Shown: positions 8,584 through 17,242 of the stretch, one piece after another | How the letters are laid out: every line of letters starts with the position of its first letter | Position numbering within the stretch: the first letter of the stretch is position 1 | Assembly: GCA_019056785.1 (NCBI GenBank) | Contig: DXJV01000084.1 | Location: forward strand, 65,489-129,488 | From: Candidatus Heimdallarchaeota archaeon | Lineage (GTDB): Archaea; Asgardarchaeota; Heimdallarchaeia; JABLTI01 | Direction: 5' to 3' | DNA length: 64,000 nt | Made by a program: the position numbers and the translations under genes | The notes under the pieces: model-generated | Database searches by the model: none | What the model was told of the DNA's origin: nothing | The model's input: the letters and a program-made list of their open reading frames with translations, nothing else

Positions 8584-9636
8584 ATGTCAAATAAAAGAGA
8601 AAAAAAGAGAATAGAACTTGAAAGAGAAATTCAAGAATTACAACGAAAATTACAAAGACTCTATGCTAAGGAAGGAGAAGAAGACGAGGAAGTGGATTTT
8701 GTCCGTCCATTACCACCATTACCACCAACACCACCGAGGGCAGGAAAAAGAAAAACAATCTATAGTACAACTTTAAAGGAAGGCGAACCAAGCGAAAAAG
8801 CCAGGAAAATCGAGAAAGAACGAATGCGACTGCAACGAGAGAAACGCCGGGAAGAATTAAATAAATTACGGCAAGAATTAAATGTACGCGAAAAAGAGTA
8901 TCAGAAACGCAAACGAGAATTTGAGCGACTTCGGCGGGAGATTCGTGAAAAGGAGCGACTCGTTCGTGAAAAAGAGCGAGAACTGAGAAAAAGGAGTTAT
9001 GGAAGTTACTCTTTTGATATGGACCTTGATGAGGATATTGAAGGCATGACTTCAGAACTCGAAACACGCCTTGGTGAGTATACTCGGTCCATCCTGGCAT
9101 CAGTCGCTGAAAGCTTGAAATCCTCAATGGGGATTGTTATAGGCTCTACCAGCGAAGTCGGCAAGGATCTGAAGACTGTTGGGAATGAGCTTGGTAAGAT
9201 TGGAAAAGAGATCACTCAAAAAATCACCAAAGATTTGTATGGCACTGTTGGGCCGAGAATTCCCACTGATAAATTAGAAGAATTCTATGAGATTGGCGCA
9301 AGTATAGTTTCAGCAATTGGCGATCCAAATAGACTCCGAATTTTGAAGGAATTGGAAAAAGGCCCCATGTATCAAAAGGAATTGAGTGAAATTACCAATC
9401 TCCGGGGCGGGACATTTAAACACCATATGGACAAACTCCTTGATGAGAAGGTGAAGTTTGTCACCCAAGAAGTCGTGCGTGGGCGCTATATCTTAACTAC
9501 ACGCGGCCGTGAAGCTTTGAAATTAGCTGAAATACAATATATACGCTATCTCGAGGAGAAGGAGAAAACAAAACGCCGGGAAAAAGCATCGGCATCAAAG
9601 GATTCCGATGAGGAATTTGATGTGAAAATTCAATAA
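8584..9636 (+). CDS. Coiled-coil protein with C-terminal ArsR-type winged helix
   Basis: 350 residues. The first about 155 are an extended, highly charged coiled coil interrupted by a short proline stretch (RPLPPLPPTPPR, about residues 40-51). A central region of about 75 residues may be amphipathic (SILASVAESLKSSMG). The C-terminal part from about residue 225 is a winged helix of ArsR type: IGDPNRLRILKELEKGPMYQ, the recognition helix GTFKHHMDKL, and wing residues VVRGRYILTTRGREAL. It is probably a DNA-binding regulator that oligomerises through its coiled coil. Multiple TGTAAT half-sites upstream are candidate targets. An 18-base gap separates it from the next gene. Confidence 0.72.
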   Translation: MSNKREKKRIELEREIQELQRKLQRLYAKEGEEDEEVDFVRPLPPLPPTPPRAGKRKTIYSTTLKEGEPSEKARKIEKERMRLQREKRREELNKLRQELNVREKEYQKRKREFERLRREIREKERLVREKERELRKRSYGSYSFDMDLDEDIEGMTSELETRLGEYTRSILASVAESLKSSMGIVIGSTSEVGKDLKTVGNELGKIGKEITQKITKDLYGTVGPRIPTDKLEEFYEIGASIVSAIGDPNRLRILKELEKGPMYQKELSEITNLRGGTFKHHMDKLLDEKVKFVTQEVVRGRYILTTRGREALKLAEIQYIRYLEEKEKTKRREKASASKDSDEEFDVKIQ

Positions 9637-9654
9637 CACAGGAGTTGGTTATAA

Positions 9655-10356
9655 GTGCAACTAGAATTAATAAATGAACCCCTAAAGGTCACTCAGCCAA
9701 CCATAATTGCTGACTTGGAAGATACAATGGTCACAATTGGCAAGCGTTCTCGAATGTTTCCGGTAAAGGACTTTAAAACAAACGAAATAAAAGGCTACTA
9801 TATTGTTGGAGACATCTATCTCGGAGCAGATACAATTGTGATTACTGAACAAGGCGCAGTTGGTGACCCCATTGAGAAACTTGCAAGAGAAGCTTTTGTT
9901 AGTAATCAAAACATAGATTTATCGAATGCTAAACCGGATAATGTCTCCGAGAAGGACTTTCGGAAAATCGAACTTGATGCCTACCGAAATTTCCAAAAAA
10001 TGGAGAAATTCGGATTGGAGCACAAAAAAATCGTCATCGAGGGCATCAAATTTCATCTATCTAAAAAAATTGCCGGGAAATACTTTTTTGTCTATCTCTT
10101 TAACCCCAAGGAGTTCATTCTTGTAAAAGAGCGTGAATTACTTATTGCCCTCTCGGATGAAGACCGTGCAATTATCATCTGTAATAAGGCGAAGAACTCT
10201 TATGTTGAGGTGTCTAAAAGTCAAGGGGTAAAGATTTCTAATCAAAAAGGTGAAACGATTAATGCAAATTCAACGAATGGTTTGGTCATTAATGGTCGCG
10301 GATTAGATGAAATTATCTTTACTGTGTTTGACAACTTGAAAAATGTTTTCCAATGA
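9655..10356 (+). CDS. Unknown protein co-transcribed with the ArsR-type regulator
   Basis: 233 residues, starting at GTG 9655 with AGGAG ten bases upstream. It is soluble with no signal or membrane segment. The N-terminal half alternates beta strands with short charged loops (for example KGYYIVGDIYLGADTIVITE); the middle is helical, and the C-terminal half again beta-rich, ending in a short helix. I do not recognise a family. The tight spacing after the coiled-coil regulator suggests a functional pair, perhaps an effector sensor and a DNA-binding partner, but that is inference. A hairpin with a T-tract follows the stop. Confidence 0.7.
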   Translation: MQLELINEPLKVTQPTIIADLEDTMVTIGKRSRMFPVKDFKTNEIKGYYIVGDIYLGADTIVITEQGAVGDPIEKLAREAFVSNQNIDLSNAKPDNVSEKDFRKIELDAYRNFQKMEKFGLEHKKIVIEGIKFHLSKKIAGKYFFVYLFNPKEFILVKERELLIALSDEDRAIIICNKAKNSYVEVSKSQGVKISNQKGETINANSTNGLVINGRGLDEIIFTVFDNLKNVFQ

Positions 10357-10382
10357 AATATTGAAAAAATGAGAAGAAAGGA

Positions 10383-10410
10383 GGCTATTTTAGCCCTTTT
10401 TCCTTTTTTT
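10383..10410 (+). terminator. Hairpin plus T-tract terminator
   Basis: GGCTA (10383-10387) pairs with TAGCC (10391-10395) around a TTT loop, followed by a broken T-run to 10410. It ends the 8469-10356 operon before the convergent gene whose stop is at 10457. Confidence 0.6.
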
Positions 10411-10456
10411 AAGGCACAAACGGAACGTTTTTATCCAACAACACTAAGTAATTTCC

Positions 10457-11155
10457 CTATTCTTGAGCGGGTGGTTTTTTCAGAGCTTTTATTTCTTTTT
10501 TGAGTGTTTTTACCTGCCGTTTTAAGCTTTTGATTTCTTTTGCGTTTTTGTTTAGTAATTCCTGCATTGATTGAATGTCATTTGTTAATGTAGTAAATTT
10601 TTCTTCAATTTGCTGATAGGTGCTTGGTGTTGGTTTCAATACTGGCGCGGCTTCACTAGTACCTATATCCTCACTAGCTTGTCTTTGTGGCAACGGTCTC
10701 GGCTCACGAAGATGTATTTTTCCAATATCATCTGCGCTCGCATCGACCTTTGGTTTGCTTGCCGGTGTGTATTCGCTCATTGTCACCTTCTCTGCGCGAG
10801 TATTTGCTTGTTTGATTATTTCTTGTACACTTACTTCACTGTTGATATATTTTTTGGGTATCGTTTCTTTTACAAATACTTGCCCCTCTTTTGGAATTTG
10901 ATCAATGATTTCATTTACCACTCGGTCTACAACGACAGGCGACAAGTAAATTTCTTCTGTATCTAACAACCACTTTAAGCTCTTTTCGATCTCTTCCGGT
11001 AGGTCTCGTAAAGTCGTTCCCTTTAGAATGTTCATTGGTTTTGATTTAAATGGGGTCGACCCACGGCAAAGAAATAGTGCATAATATTTCCCTTCTAAAC
11101 CAAATTTAATTGAAAAAGTCGTTCCGGGGATTCGAGTTAAAGATTCCTCACTCAC
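10457..11155 (-). CDS. Unknown protein with C-terminal coiled coil
   Basis: 232 residues, soluble. The first about 110 residues form a compact alpha/beta region (TTFSIKFGLEGKYYALFLCR; helices around LPEEIEKSLKWLLDTEE). A Pro/Ala/Ser-rich linker follows (about 125-175). The last 55 residues are a lysine-rich coiled coil with heptads (IKSLKRQVKTLKKEIKALKK). No family recognised. The divergent neighbour encodes a nitroreductase-like enzyme. The coiled coil suggests oligomerisation or a scaffold role. Confidence 0.68.
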   Translation of the reverse strand: MSEESLTRIPGTTFSIKFGLEGKYYALFLCRGSTPFKSKPMNILKGTTLRDLPEEIEKSLKWLLDTEEIYLSPVVVDRVVNEIIDQIPKEGQVFVKETIPKKYINSEVSVQEIIKQANTRAEKVTMSEYTPASKPKVDASADDIGKIHLREPRPLPQRQASEDIGTSEAAPVLKPTPSTYQQIEEKFTTLTNDIQSMQELLNKNAKEIKSLKRQVKTLKKEIKALKKPPAQE

Positions 11156-11250
11156 AGTAATCCTTCCTGATTATTTGATTATAACCACAATAGAAAGAAC
11201 TGATATAAATTAATTGTCTTTACGGAGAAAAGCCGAGAAGAAGGTTTTAA

Positions 11251-12087
11251 ATGGGGCAAACAATTAGGTTAAATGATAGAAGTACAGTTGTTGAGAGCAA
11301 AATGACCAATGAAAATCTTTTCCATATTATAAATAACCGTCGTTCGATTAGGAAATTTTTGGACAAAGAGATCCCTAAGGAACTTATTGAGAAAATCTTA
11401 GCCGCAGGGTTCCGAGCGCCATTCGCTTACCAAAGTTGCAGTATTGTTTATACGCAAGATAAAGAAAAAATTAGCAAACTGAAAAAGATGGGTATTTATC
11501 CATCCACAAAACTATTCATGGTATTCTTTATTGATTTTCACAGATTAGAAAAGCTGCTTCACAAACGGGGGTATAAATATGATTTTGATGACAGCTTATT
11601 CCTTTGGCTAGCTATACAGGATGCAACACTCGTTTGTGAAAATGTTATATTGGCAGCCGAAGCAGTCGGTCTTGGGTCCGTTTTACTTGGAGGAGCACCA
11701 TTTTTGTATAACGAAATCAAAACAGTCTTTAATACCCCACCAAAAGTTTTCCCGGTTGTTGGTTTATGTCTTGGCTGGCCAGATCCCGAACACATAATGA
11801 CAGTTCGGCCCCGGTTCCCTTTAAAATATTCAGCCTTCGAAGACACTTACAAACCATTTACAGATGAGATGATTCAAGAATGCATGAAAGCAATGGATGA
11901 AGGGTATTTAACTCAAGGATATTACATTAAACTTGGGGCAAAAATACCTTTGAAAAACAAAGAAGACAAAATAGGGGTTGATAAATATTCTTGGTCAGAA
12001 CACATCAGTCGGAAGATTAGCCAGGGGAGTTGGTATAAGGAAACGCTGCCAACCATTTTACGGAAGGAAGGGTTTAATCTAGAGTAG
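11251..12087 (+). CDS. Nitroreductase-family flavoprotein
   Basis: 278 residues. The N-terminus has the nitroreductase signature NRRSIRKFLDKEIPKE, in which RRS/R residues bind FMN phosphate, followed by ILAAGFRAPFAYQS. The middle has the family pattern DATLVCENVILAAEAVGLGS, and the second FMN-binding stretch is VVGLCLGWPDPE. The C-terminal extension of about 80 residues (from roughly residue 200) is rich in aromatic and lysine residues, as in FRP/NfsA-like members. It likely reduces a quinone, nitro or enoate compound with NAD(P)H; substrate unknown. Two ATG starts are possible (11251 or 11302); AAGG upstream of 11251 slightly favours the longer form. Confidence 0.82.
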   Translation: MGQTIRLNDRSTVVESKMTNENLFHIINNRRSIRKFLDKEIPKELIEKILAAGFRAPFAYQSCSIVYTQDKEKISKLKKMGIYPSTKLFMVFFIDFHRLEKLLHKRGYKYDFDDSLFLWLAIQDATLVCENVILAAEAVGLGSVLLGGAPFLYNEIKTVFNTPPKVFPVVGLCLGWPDPEHIMTVRPRFPLKYSAFEDTYKPFTDEMIQECMKAMDEGYLTQGYYIKLGAKIPLKNKEDKIGVDKYSWSEHISRKISQGSWYKETLPTILRKEGFNLE

Positions 12088-12093
12088 CGATGT

Positions 12094-12729
12094 TTAACCC
12101 TTTTTGCTTTTTCCAAAAGTACAATCATCTTGTAAAAAACAGTCAGAACAGCGTGGGTTGTTCTTAAAGCAAAAGGTTTTGGCATGCTGAACAAGAAGAG
12201 CATGGAATTCATTAAATAGTCTGGGATCGGGTTCAAGGGCGTTTTCATAGTACTGTTTCCAAAACCGTTTGGCTTTTGCTTCACCAAAACCCAAACGATT
12301 GCTTATCCGCACAGTATAGGCATCTACCACAAATTCCGGTTGATTGAAGAGATATAATAATATAGAATCAGCTGTTTCCTCACCTATTCCTTTTACTGAA
12401 AGAAGTTCCTCGCGAGTTGGTTGTGGATTACACTGAAAGAATTTGGAGAGATTTCTTAGGTAAAGCGCTTTTTGATTAAAGAAGCCTGCTGGGGCGATCA
12501 ATTTTTTCAAGTTGTCAAGCTTACAATCCAGGATTTTTTGGGGCGAGAGGAGATCATTTTCTCGCAGATTTTCCAGTGCTAATTCCACATTCTGCCAAGA
12601 AGTGTTTTGGGTTAATACTGCCCCCACTGCTATTTCAAAGCCTTCGCCCGGCCACCAATTTTGTGGCCCATAATAAGCTAGGAGCTTTTCAAAAAGAACC
12701 TTAGGCGTTAATTTCATGGAGGCATCCAC
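12094..12729 (-). CDS. Endonuclease III-like DNA glycosylase, lysine-less (MagIII type)
   Basis: 211 residues. It is an HhH-GPD glycosylase with a complete [4Fe-4S] loop at C187, C194, C197 and C203 (C-x6-C-x2-C-x5-C). The HhH motif is VKGIGEETA at 112-120 and the catalytic aspartate is D136 in VVDAYT. Endonuclease III needs a lysine two positions after the HhH glycines; here that region reads GEETA, without lysine, so the protein should be a monofunctional glycosylase, probably for alkylated bases as in MagIII. It converges with the nitroreductase gene, with only six bases between the two stops. Confidence 0.82.
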   Translation of the reverse strand: MDASMKLTPKVLFEKLLAYYGPQNWWPGEGFEIAVGAVLTQNTSWQNVELALENLRENDLLSPQKILDCKLDNLKKLIAPAGFFNQKALYLRNLSKFFQCNPQPTREELLSVKGIGEETADSILLYLFNQPEFVVDAYTVRISNRLGFGEAKAKRFWKQYYENALEPDPRLFNEFHALLVQHAKTFCFKNNPRCSDCFLQDDCTFGKSKKG

Positions 12730-12862
12730 GTCATCATTAAATGCTTCCCTTATTTTTAGAGTTTTCTTTTTTGAAAGTGATTAATTCTAAAGAACATTAA
12801 TTAGGGAATAATGGGCAAATAATATTGAAGAACACCTTACAAGTCAGTAAGGAGGAATTGCC

Positions 12863-13270
12863 GTGGAATTATCTGAAATTGTGAGAATTAGTGAAAAAGG
12901 AGAACTTGTTATCCCCCAGCATATTATGGATAGCGTAGGGATAGTTGAAAAGATGCATGTGATTATTCGAGCAGATGTTAATAATAGAGAAATCAAAATT
13001 ATCCCGTTTACTACCTCTGAGGGAAATCTCGTGGAATTTAAAATTACACTAGCGGATATGCCCGGTGCATTGGCAAAATGTGCGGCTTTTTTGAGTGAGC
13101 ATGGACTTAACCTTGTTGCAAGTGAATCACGCACAATTCAACATGGAGAAATTGCTCACTGGTATGTCATTGCGGACATTTCAAATTGTAAAGAAAACAT
13201 TCGAGACTTATGCAAGAAACTTAAAAACAAGGGGTTGGCTACCGAGGTGGTTTGTAGTAGCATCCATTAA
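12863..13270 (+). CDS. AbrB-like DNA-binding domain fused to ACT domain (paralogue 1)
   Basis: 135 residues from GTG 12863, which has a strong AAGGAGG site seven bases upstream. Residues 1-50 form a SpoVT/AbrB swapped hairpin (ISEKGELVIPQHIMDSVGI, ending in IKIIPF). Residues 56-135 are an ACT domain (VEFKITLADMPGALAKCAAF, then HGLNLV and a C-terminal helix-strand). ACT domains bind amino acids or similar ligands, so this is likely a metabolite-sensing regulator. Two diverged copies lie at 32887 and 38678. The 3' end overlaps the convergent gene by four bases. Confidence 0.75.
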   Translation: MELSEIVRISEKGELVIPQHIMDSVGIVEKMHVIIRADVNNREIKIIPFTTSEGNLVEFKITLADMPGALAKCAAFLSEHGLNLVASESRTIQHGEIAHWYVIADISNCKENIRDLCKKLKNKGLATEVVCSSIH

Positions 13271-13674
13271 AACTCTGTTTCCTCATTTACCAGAACATCT
13301 GAAACGTCATCAATAGGCTCGAGAACATAAGCAGGTTCTCCACGAAGGGTTCGTCTGGCCTGAACTATTAGAAGCGCACCGGTTACAGATGCCAAAATGA
13401 ATAGGGCAAAGCCAATTATTTGTTCAATAAGAAGAAGGGTTTTATCAGGTTGACCTGGATGAACAAAAAAGGAGATTATTACCAAAATTAGAACGGTGAT
13501 GCTTAGGGCCAGAATAACAATGCCTAATAATTGATTAAGAGAGCTGGACAATTGCTTTGATTTAGTCTGATAATCATTTTCTTCTTGTAAAGAATCATCC
13601 TCGAGATTATTATCCTCCGGAGGAAATGGGTCAGTTTTTTTTGGCTGAGGAGCAGCAGGCGCCATTTCAATCAA
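13267..13674 (-). CDS. Small two-pass membrane protein
   Basis: 135 residues. The N-terminal about 45 residues are acidic and proline-rich. Two transmembrane helices follow (LLGIVILALSITVLILVIIS at about 50-70 and IIGFALFILASVTGALLIV at about 85-104), with a short acidic tail. No family recognised. Its coding region ends four bases inside the convergent AbrB-ACT gene. Confidence 0.62.
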   Translation of the reverse strand: MIEMAPAAPQPKKTDPFPPEDNNLEDDSLQEENDYQTKSKQLSSSLNQLLGIVILALSITVLILVIISFFVHPGQPDKTLLLIEQIIGFALFILASVTGALLIVQARRTLRGEPAYVLEPIDDVSDVLVNEETEF

Positions 13675-13795
13675 TCCAATCTTTGAAAAGTAACAGTTAG
13701 TTTATACTTTATAATGTTATCAGTATTTTGAAGATGCTTGAGAAAATTTTATTGCTCAAATCACACAATGTTATGTACTATTCAAGGTAATTAAA

Positions 13796-15250
13796 ATGAC
13801 AGAAAAAATTCTAACGCATCTACAGCCGGAGCGGGTCTGGTCAATTTTCGAAGAGATAACAAAGATCCCACGCCCGTCAAAAAAAGAGCAAAAGATTCGC
13901 CAATGGATTAAGGAATGGGCGAAACAACACAAGATTCCCATTGTGAAAGAGGATGATGTGGGGAATCTGTTACTCGCAGCTGATGCGCACGTTGGTTGTG
14001 AAGATTTTGCCACCATTGTATTACAAGCACATATGGACATGGTTTGCCAAAAAAGTCCAGGTGTAGAAATTGACTTCGAAAATGATCCTTTAAAGATAAG
14101 AATTGATGGCGACAAAGTTCGAGCTATTGGCACCTCATTAGGCGCAGACAATGGCATTGGCTTAGCATATTGTTTAGCCGCCTTAAGCGACCATGACTTA
14201 AAAAGAGGACCTCTAGAAGTCTTATTAACAGTCGATGAAGAAACTGGCTTAACGGGAGCGTTTAATATCAAGAAGGGCTTTTTCACAGGGAAATACCTCT
14301 TAAATGTAGATAGTGAAGAAACTGGAAAAATAACCATTAGCAGTGCGGGTGGCGGGGGGACAGAGATCATCTTCCCCATTTCACTTGAAGAACAGAAAGG
14401 CACATCGGCACTTTCCGTGAAAATTTCTGGACTGCTCGGAGGGCATTCCGGTGTAGATATTGATAAACCTCGTTTAAATGCCATTAAAGTTGGAATTGAT
14501 TCTTTACAAGAGCTTGAAGATAAGATTCGTCTCGTGAAATTGGAAGGAGGATCGGCTCATAATGCCATTCCTCGCGACTTTGAATTTGAGATTGTTTTCG
14601 CCAAAACAGATGAGACCACAGTGATAAAGCACATTGAACAATGGCGGAAAAATACTTTGAAAGTGGCAACGAAAAATGAGCCAACTATGAAGATAGAGCT
14701 AACAAAAAGTAAAGCAACAAGAGCTTTTTCAAAAGAGCAAACGATGGCAATTCTTGCTACCTTGCAGGAGATAAAGCATGGACCAATAGCATTCAGCAAA
14801 GAGATTAGAGGATTGGTACAAACCTCGAGCAATCTTGCATTGGTAAAAACGTCAGAAAAAGAGGTAAGTATTTTCGTTAGTACAAGAAGCTCAGATAATA
14901 AGGAACTTGAGGAAGTACGAGAAGAAATAAAAAAGATCGGTGAAAGGCATCATGCCCAAGTACGGTTTGATAAAGCCTATCCAGGATGGAAGCCCGAGCC
15001 CGACGCAGCGTTTGTGCAAATGGTTAAAAAAGCATATGAATCAGTCATTAAGAAGCCTGTAACTTTGGAAGCAATACACGCAGGATTAGAGTGTGGATTG
15101 TTTGCCACTTTAGACCCAGAAATACAAATAGCCTCAATTGGTCCGAATATCGCAAATGCTCATAGTCCGGATGAATACGTGGAAATTGAAAGCGTAGAAA
15201 TCCTATGGAATGTAATAAAAGAAATTCTTGCAAGAATGAATATCGTATAA
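13796..15250 (+). CDS. pepD: Aminoacyl-histidine (Xaa-His) dipeptidase, M20C family
   Basis: 484 residues, the usual PepD length. Metal and catalytic residues are intact: H79 and D81 in LQAHMDMVC, bridging D118 in GADNGIG, the catalytic glutamate pair in DEETGLTGA (148-149), a downstream aspartate in NVDSEE, and the C-terminal histidine in IHAGLECG. It is a cytosolic zinc dipeptidase hydrolysing Xaa-His and other dipeptides. AAGG sits in front of ATG 13796. The family is best known from bacteria, so lateral acquisition is plausible, although base composition looks like its surroundings. Confidence 0.92.
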   Translation: MTEKILTHLQPERVWSIFEEITKIPRPSKKEQKIRQWIKEWAKQHKIPIVKEDDVGNLLLAADAHVGCEDFATIVLQAHMDMVCQKSPGVEIDFENDPLKIRIDGDKVRAIGTSLGADNGIGLAYCLAALSDHDLKRGPLEVLLTVDEETGLTGAFNIKKGFFTGKYLLNVDSEETGKITISSAGGGGTEIIFPISLEEQKGTSALSVKISGLLGGHSGVDIDKPRLNAIKVGIDSLQELEDKIRLVKLEGGSAHNAIPRDFEFEIVFAKTDETTVIKHIEQWRKNTLKVATKNEPTMKIELTKSKATRAFSKEQTMAILATLQEIKHGPIAFSKEIRGLVQTSSNLALVKTSEKEVSIFVSTRSSDNKELEEVREEIKKIGERHHAQVRFDKAYPGWKPEPDAAFVQMVKKAYESVIKKPVTLEAIHAGLECGLFATLDPEIQIASIGPNIANAHSPDEYVEIESVEILWNVIKEILARMNIV

Positions 15251-15271
15251 GAAAAGAAACCCTCAGTGGAG

Positions 15272-15297
15272 CTTTTCATCTTTTTTCTCTTTTTTCT
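15272..15297 (+). terminator. T-rich terminator after pepD
   Basis: Three closely spaced T-runs on the + strand follow the pepD stop by about 20 bases. This matches the U-rich signals that end archaeal transcripts; no clear hairpin precedes them. Confidence 0.5.
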
Positions 15298-15332
15298 CCT
15301 AAAAAGATATAATTGAGAAGGAGATTATAGAG

Positions 15333-16298
15333 ATGACTGCAAAGAATTTACCAAAAAAACACCCTTCGTTAAAGGTGGAGGTGTTAATCATTCGAAAATT
15401 CGCGGGGATTTTTGTTTCCATTCTTACCCCTTTTAATGAAAAAAATGAAATCGATTATGAAACAATTAAATCACAAATCGAGTTTCTGATAGGTAAAGGA
15501 GTACATGGAATTGTCACTTGTGGTGTGAACGGCGAATTTTCCAGTCTAACATTAAACGAACGAAAGAAAGTCATAAAAACGACCGTCAATGCTGTTAAAG
15601 GGCGAGTGCCTGTAATAGCAGGAGCCTATTCTAACAGCTATAAAGAAGCAATTGATTTAGTGAATTATGCTGAACAATGTGGTGCAACGGCAGCTTTAAT
15701 AATGCGACCCTTTTTCTTTCGGAAACCAACAGATGAAGGTGTATTTAATTATTTCTACAACATTTTAGAGCAAGTAAACAAATTCCCGATTTTCCTTTGT
15801 AATCTGCCCATCTATAAGCCATTAGAATTAAAACCAGAAATAATTGAGAACTTGCTACAGAAATACAACAATATTGTGGGGATTAAAGATCTAAGCAACC
15901 AAACAGAGATCATACTAAAATATGCAGGAATGTTTGAAGAATTAAGCGTTTTTGTCGGAAGTGACAGGGCAATTTACAATGGACTAAACGCCGGTACGGA
16001 TGGAGCGATAAGTGCACTTGGGAACATTCTTCCAGAATTTCCTTTACGCATCTATAACACATACCAAGCTGGTAACACCGACAAAGCATGGATTGAACAA
16101 GAATCATTAATTGGCATACGAGCTGTTCTACAAAAATTCCCACTTCGAGCAGCACAGAAATTCCTTCTCTCGAAGATAACAGGACGAGAATCATTTGTTC
16201 GCCCACCGCTTAGAAACTTGACGACAGAAGAACGGGAAAACCTTTTAATTATATTAAATGAATTTGGATTGCAATTTCAAGAAGAAATAACCGTTTGA
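15333..16298 (+). CDS. DHDPS/NAL-family aldolase lacking the catalytic tyrosine
   Basis: 321 residues, a (beta/alpha)8 class-I aldolase. The Schiff-base lysine is K185 (VGIKDLS). The front loop reads GVNGEFSSLT where dihydrodipicolinate synthase has GTTGES, and the region that normally carries the YY pair with the catalytic tyrosine reads RPFFFRKP (F127-F129). Without that tyrosine and the threonine pair, classical DapA chemistry is doubtful; a 2-keto-acid aldolase or other lyase is as likely. An AAGGAG site precedes ATG 15333. The first 24 residues precede the usual family start, so an internal GTG start is possible. No lysine-pathway genes are nearby. Confidence 0.8.
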   Translation: MTAKNLPKKHPSLKVEVLIIRKFAGIFVSILTPFNEKNEIDYETIKSQIEFLIGKGVHGIVTCGVNGEFSSLTLNERKKVIKTTVNAVKGRVPVIAGAYSNSYKEAIDLVNYAEQCGATAALIMRPFFFRKPTDEGVFNYFYNILEQVNKFPIFLCNLPIYKPLELKPEIIENLLQKYNNIVGIKDLSNQTEIILKYAGMFEELSVFVGSDRAIYNGLNAGTDGAISALGNILPEFPLRIYNTYQAGNTDKAWIEQESLIGIRAVLQKFPLRAAQKFLLSKITGRESFVRPPLRNLTTEERENLLIILNEFGLQFQEEITV

Positions 16299-16342
16299 TA
16301 TGATAAAAACAAGCCTAGAAACAACTATCCAAGTTGATTATA

Positions 16343-17209
16343 ATGAAACGAAATAACGATCTCTGTTCTGATTTTGAGAAGCTTGCCTCGGAACACTATT
16401 TCGAAATGTCTGATGGTGTTAAAGTACGAATATTGAAATTTGACTTAGCAGAAAAGCCGAATGAAACGATACTATTCTTCATCCCAGGATTTGTAACAGT
16501 CTTTCAAAGTTGGGAAAAAGTGTTGAAACCACTCTCTAAAGAATTTCAAATCCTTTATTTCGAATCGCGAGAAAAAACCTCAAGTATTATGCCAAACCGA
16601 AAGACAGAGCGACAATTAACTCTGCAGAAAATGGCTCATGATATTAAGGAGGTTATTGAACAACTTGAGTTAGATAAAAAGAGCTACGTTACGGTTTGCT
16701 CTTCCACTGGAGGGACAATCGAAGTTGAAGCTCTCAGTAAAAAATGGCTGAACCCGAAAGGAGCCGTAATGGTTGGACCAACGATGGAATACAATATGAA
16801 ATTTATTGCAACATTTATGGTTAGTGTTGTCCCAGAGTTTGTCAAACGGCTCTTCTTCCCCTTTTTCAAATGGTTTATGGGAGCTGTCTATGTCAATAAA
16901 AAAGAGCACCCAGAACAATATGCGAAATATATTCGTGCTGGAAAGGAAGCAAAAATGCGCAAAATTAGACGTGTTTTGTGGCAAATGCGGCATTACCAAT
17001 GTTGGGAAATGGTTCCAAAAATAGACACCTATTGTTTATTAGTTGGGGCTTCTGAGGATAAAATGCATCGAACCGAGGCAACAAAAAGGGTGTATGAGCT
17101 TCTGCCAAATGCAAAATTTATTGATCTCGGAACAAATGAAGCGGCACATGACATGCCATTAGTGGAGGAAATCAAGAAATTTGTCCAGGAAATAAATAAA
17201 AAAAGTTAG
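16343..17209 (+). CDS. Alpha/beta hydrolase
   Basis: 288 residues from ATG 16343; an in-frame TTG at 16334 is less likely. It has the alpha/beta hydrolase order: oxyanion strand ILFFIPGF, nucleophile elbow CSSTGG with serine as candidate nucleophile, an acid in LVGASEDKM, and a catalytic histidine in EAAHDMP near the C-terminus. The elbow departs from Gly-x-Ser-x-Gly at the first position. The cap region between about 150 and 200 is basic and aromatic. Substrate unknown. A 12-bp stem-loop begins within its last codons. Confidence 0.78.
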   Translation: MKRNNDLCSDFEKLASEHYFEMSDGVKVRILKFDLAEKPNETILFFIPGFVTVFQSWEKVLKPLSKEFQILYFESREKTSSIMPNRKTERQLTLQKMAHDIKEVIEQLELDKKSYVTVCSSTGGTIEVEALSKKWLNPKGAVMVGPTMEYNMKFIATFMVSVVPEFVKRLFFPFFKWFMGAVYVNKKEHPEQYAKYIRAGKEAKMRKIRRVLWQMRHYQCWEMVPKIDTYCLLVGASEDKMHRTEATKRVYELLPNAKFIDLGTNEAAHDMPLVEEIKKFVQEINKKS

Positions 17210-17233
17210 TTGTTTTTTATCCAACTAACTTTT
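17201..17233. terminator. Bidirectional stem-loop terminator
   Basis: A perfect 12-bp stem (17201-17212 with 17222-17233) with a nine-base T-rich loop separates two convergent genes and includes the stop of the hydrolase gene. Its symmetry suits termination from both sides. Confidence 0.65.
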
Positions 17234-17242
17234 AAGTCAAAG

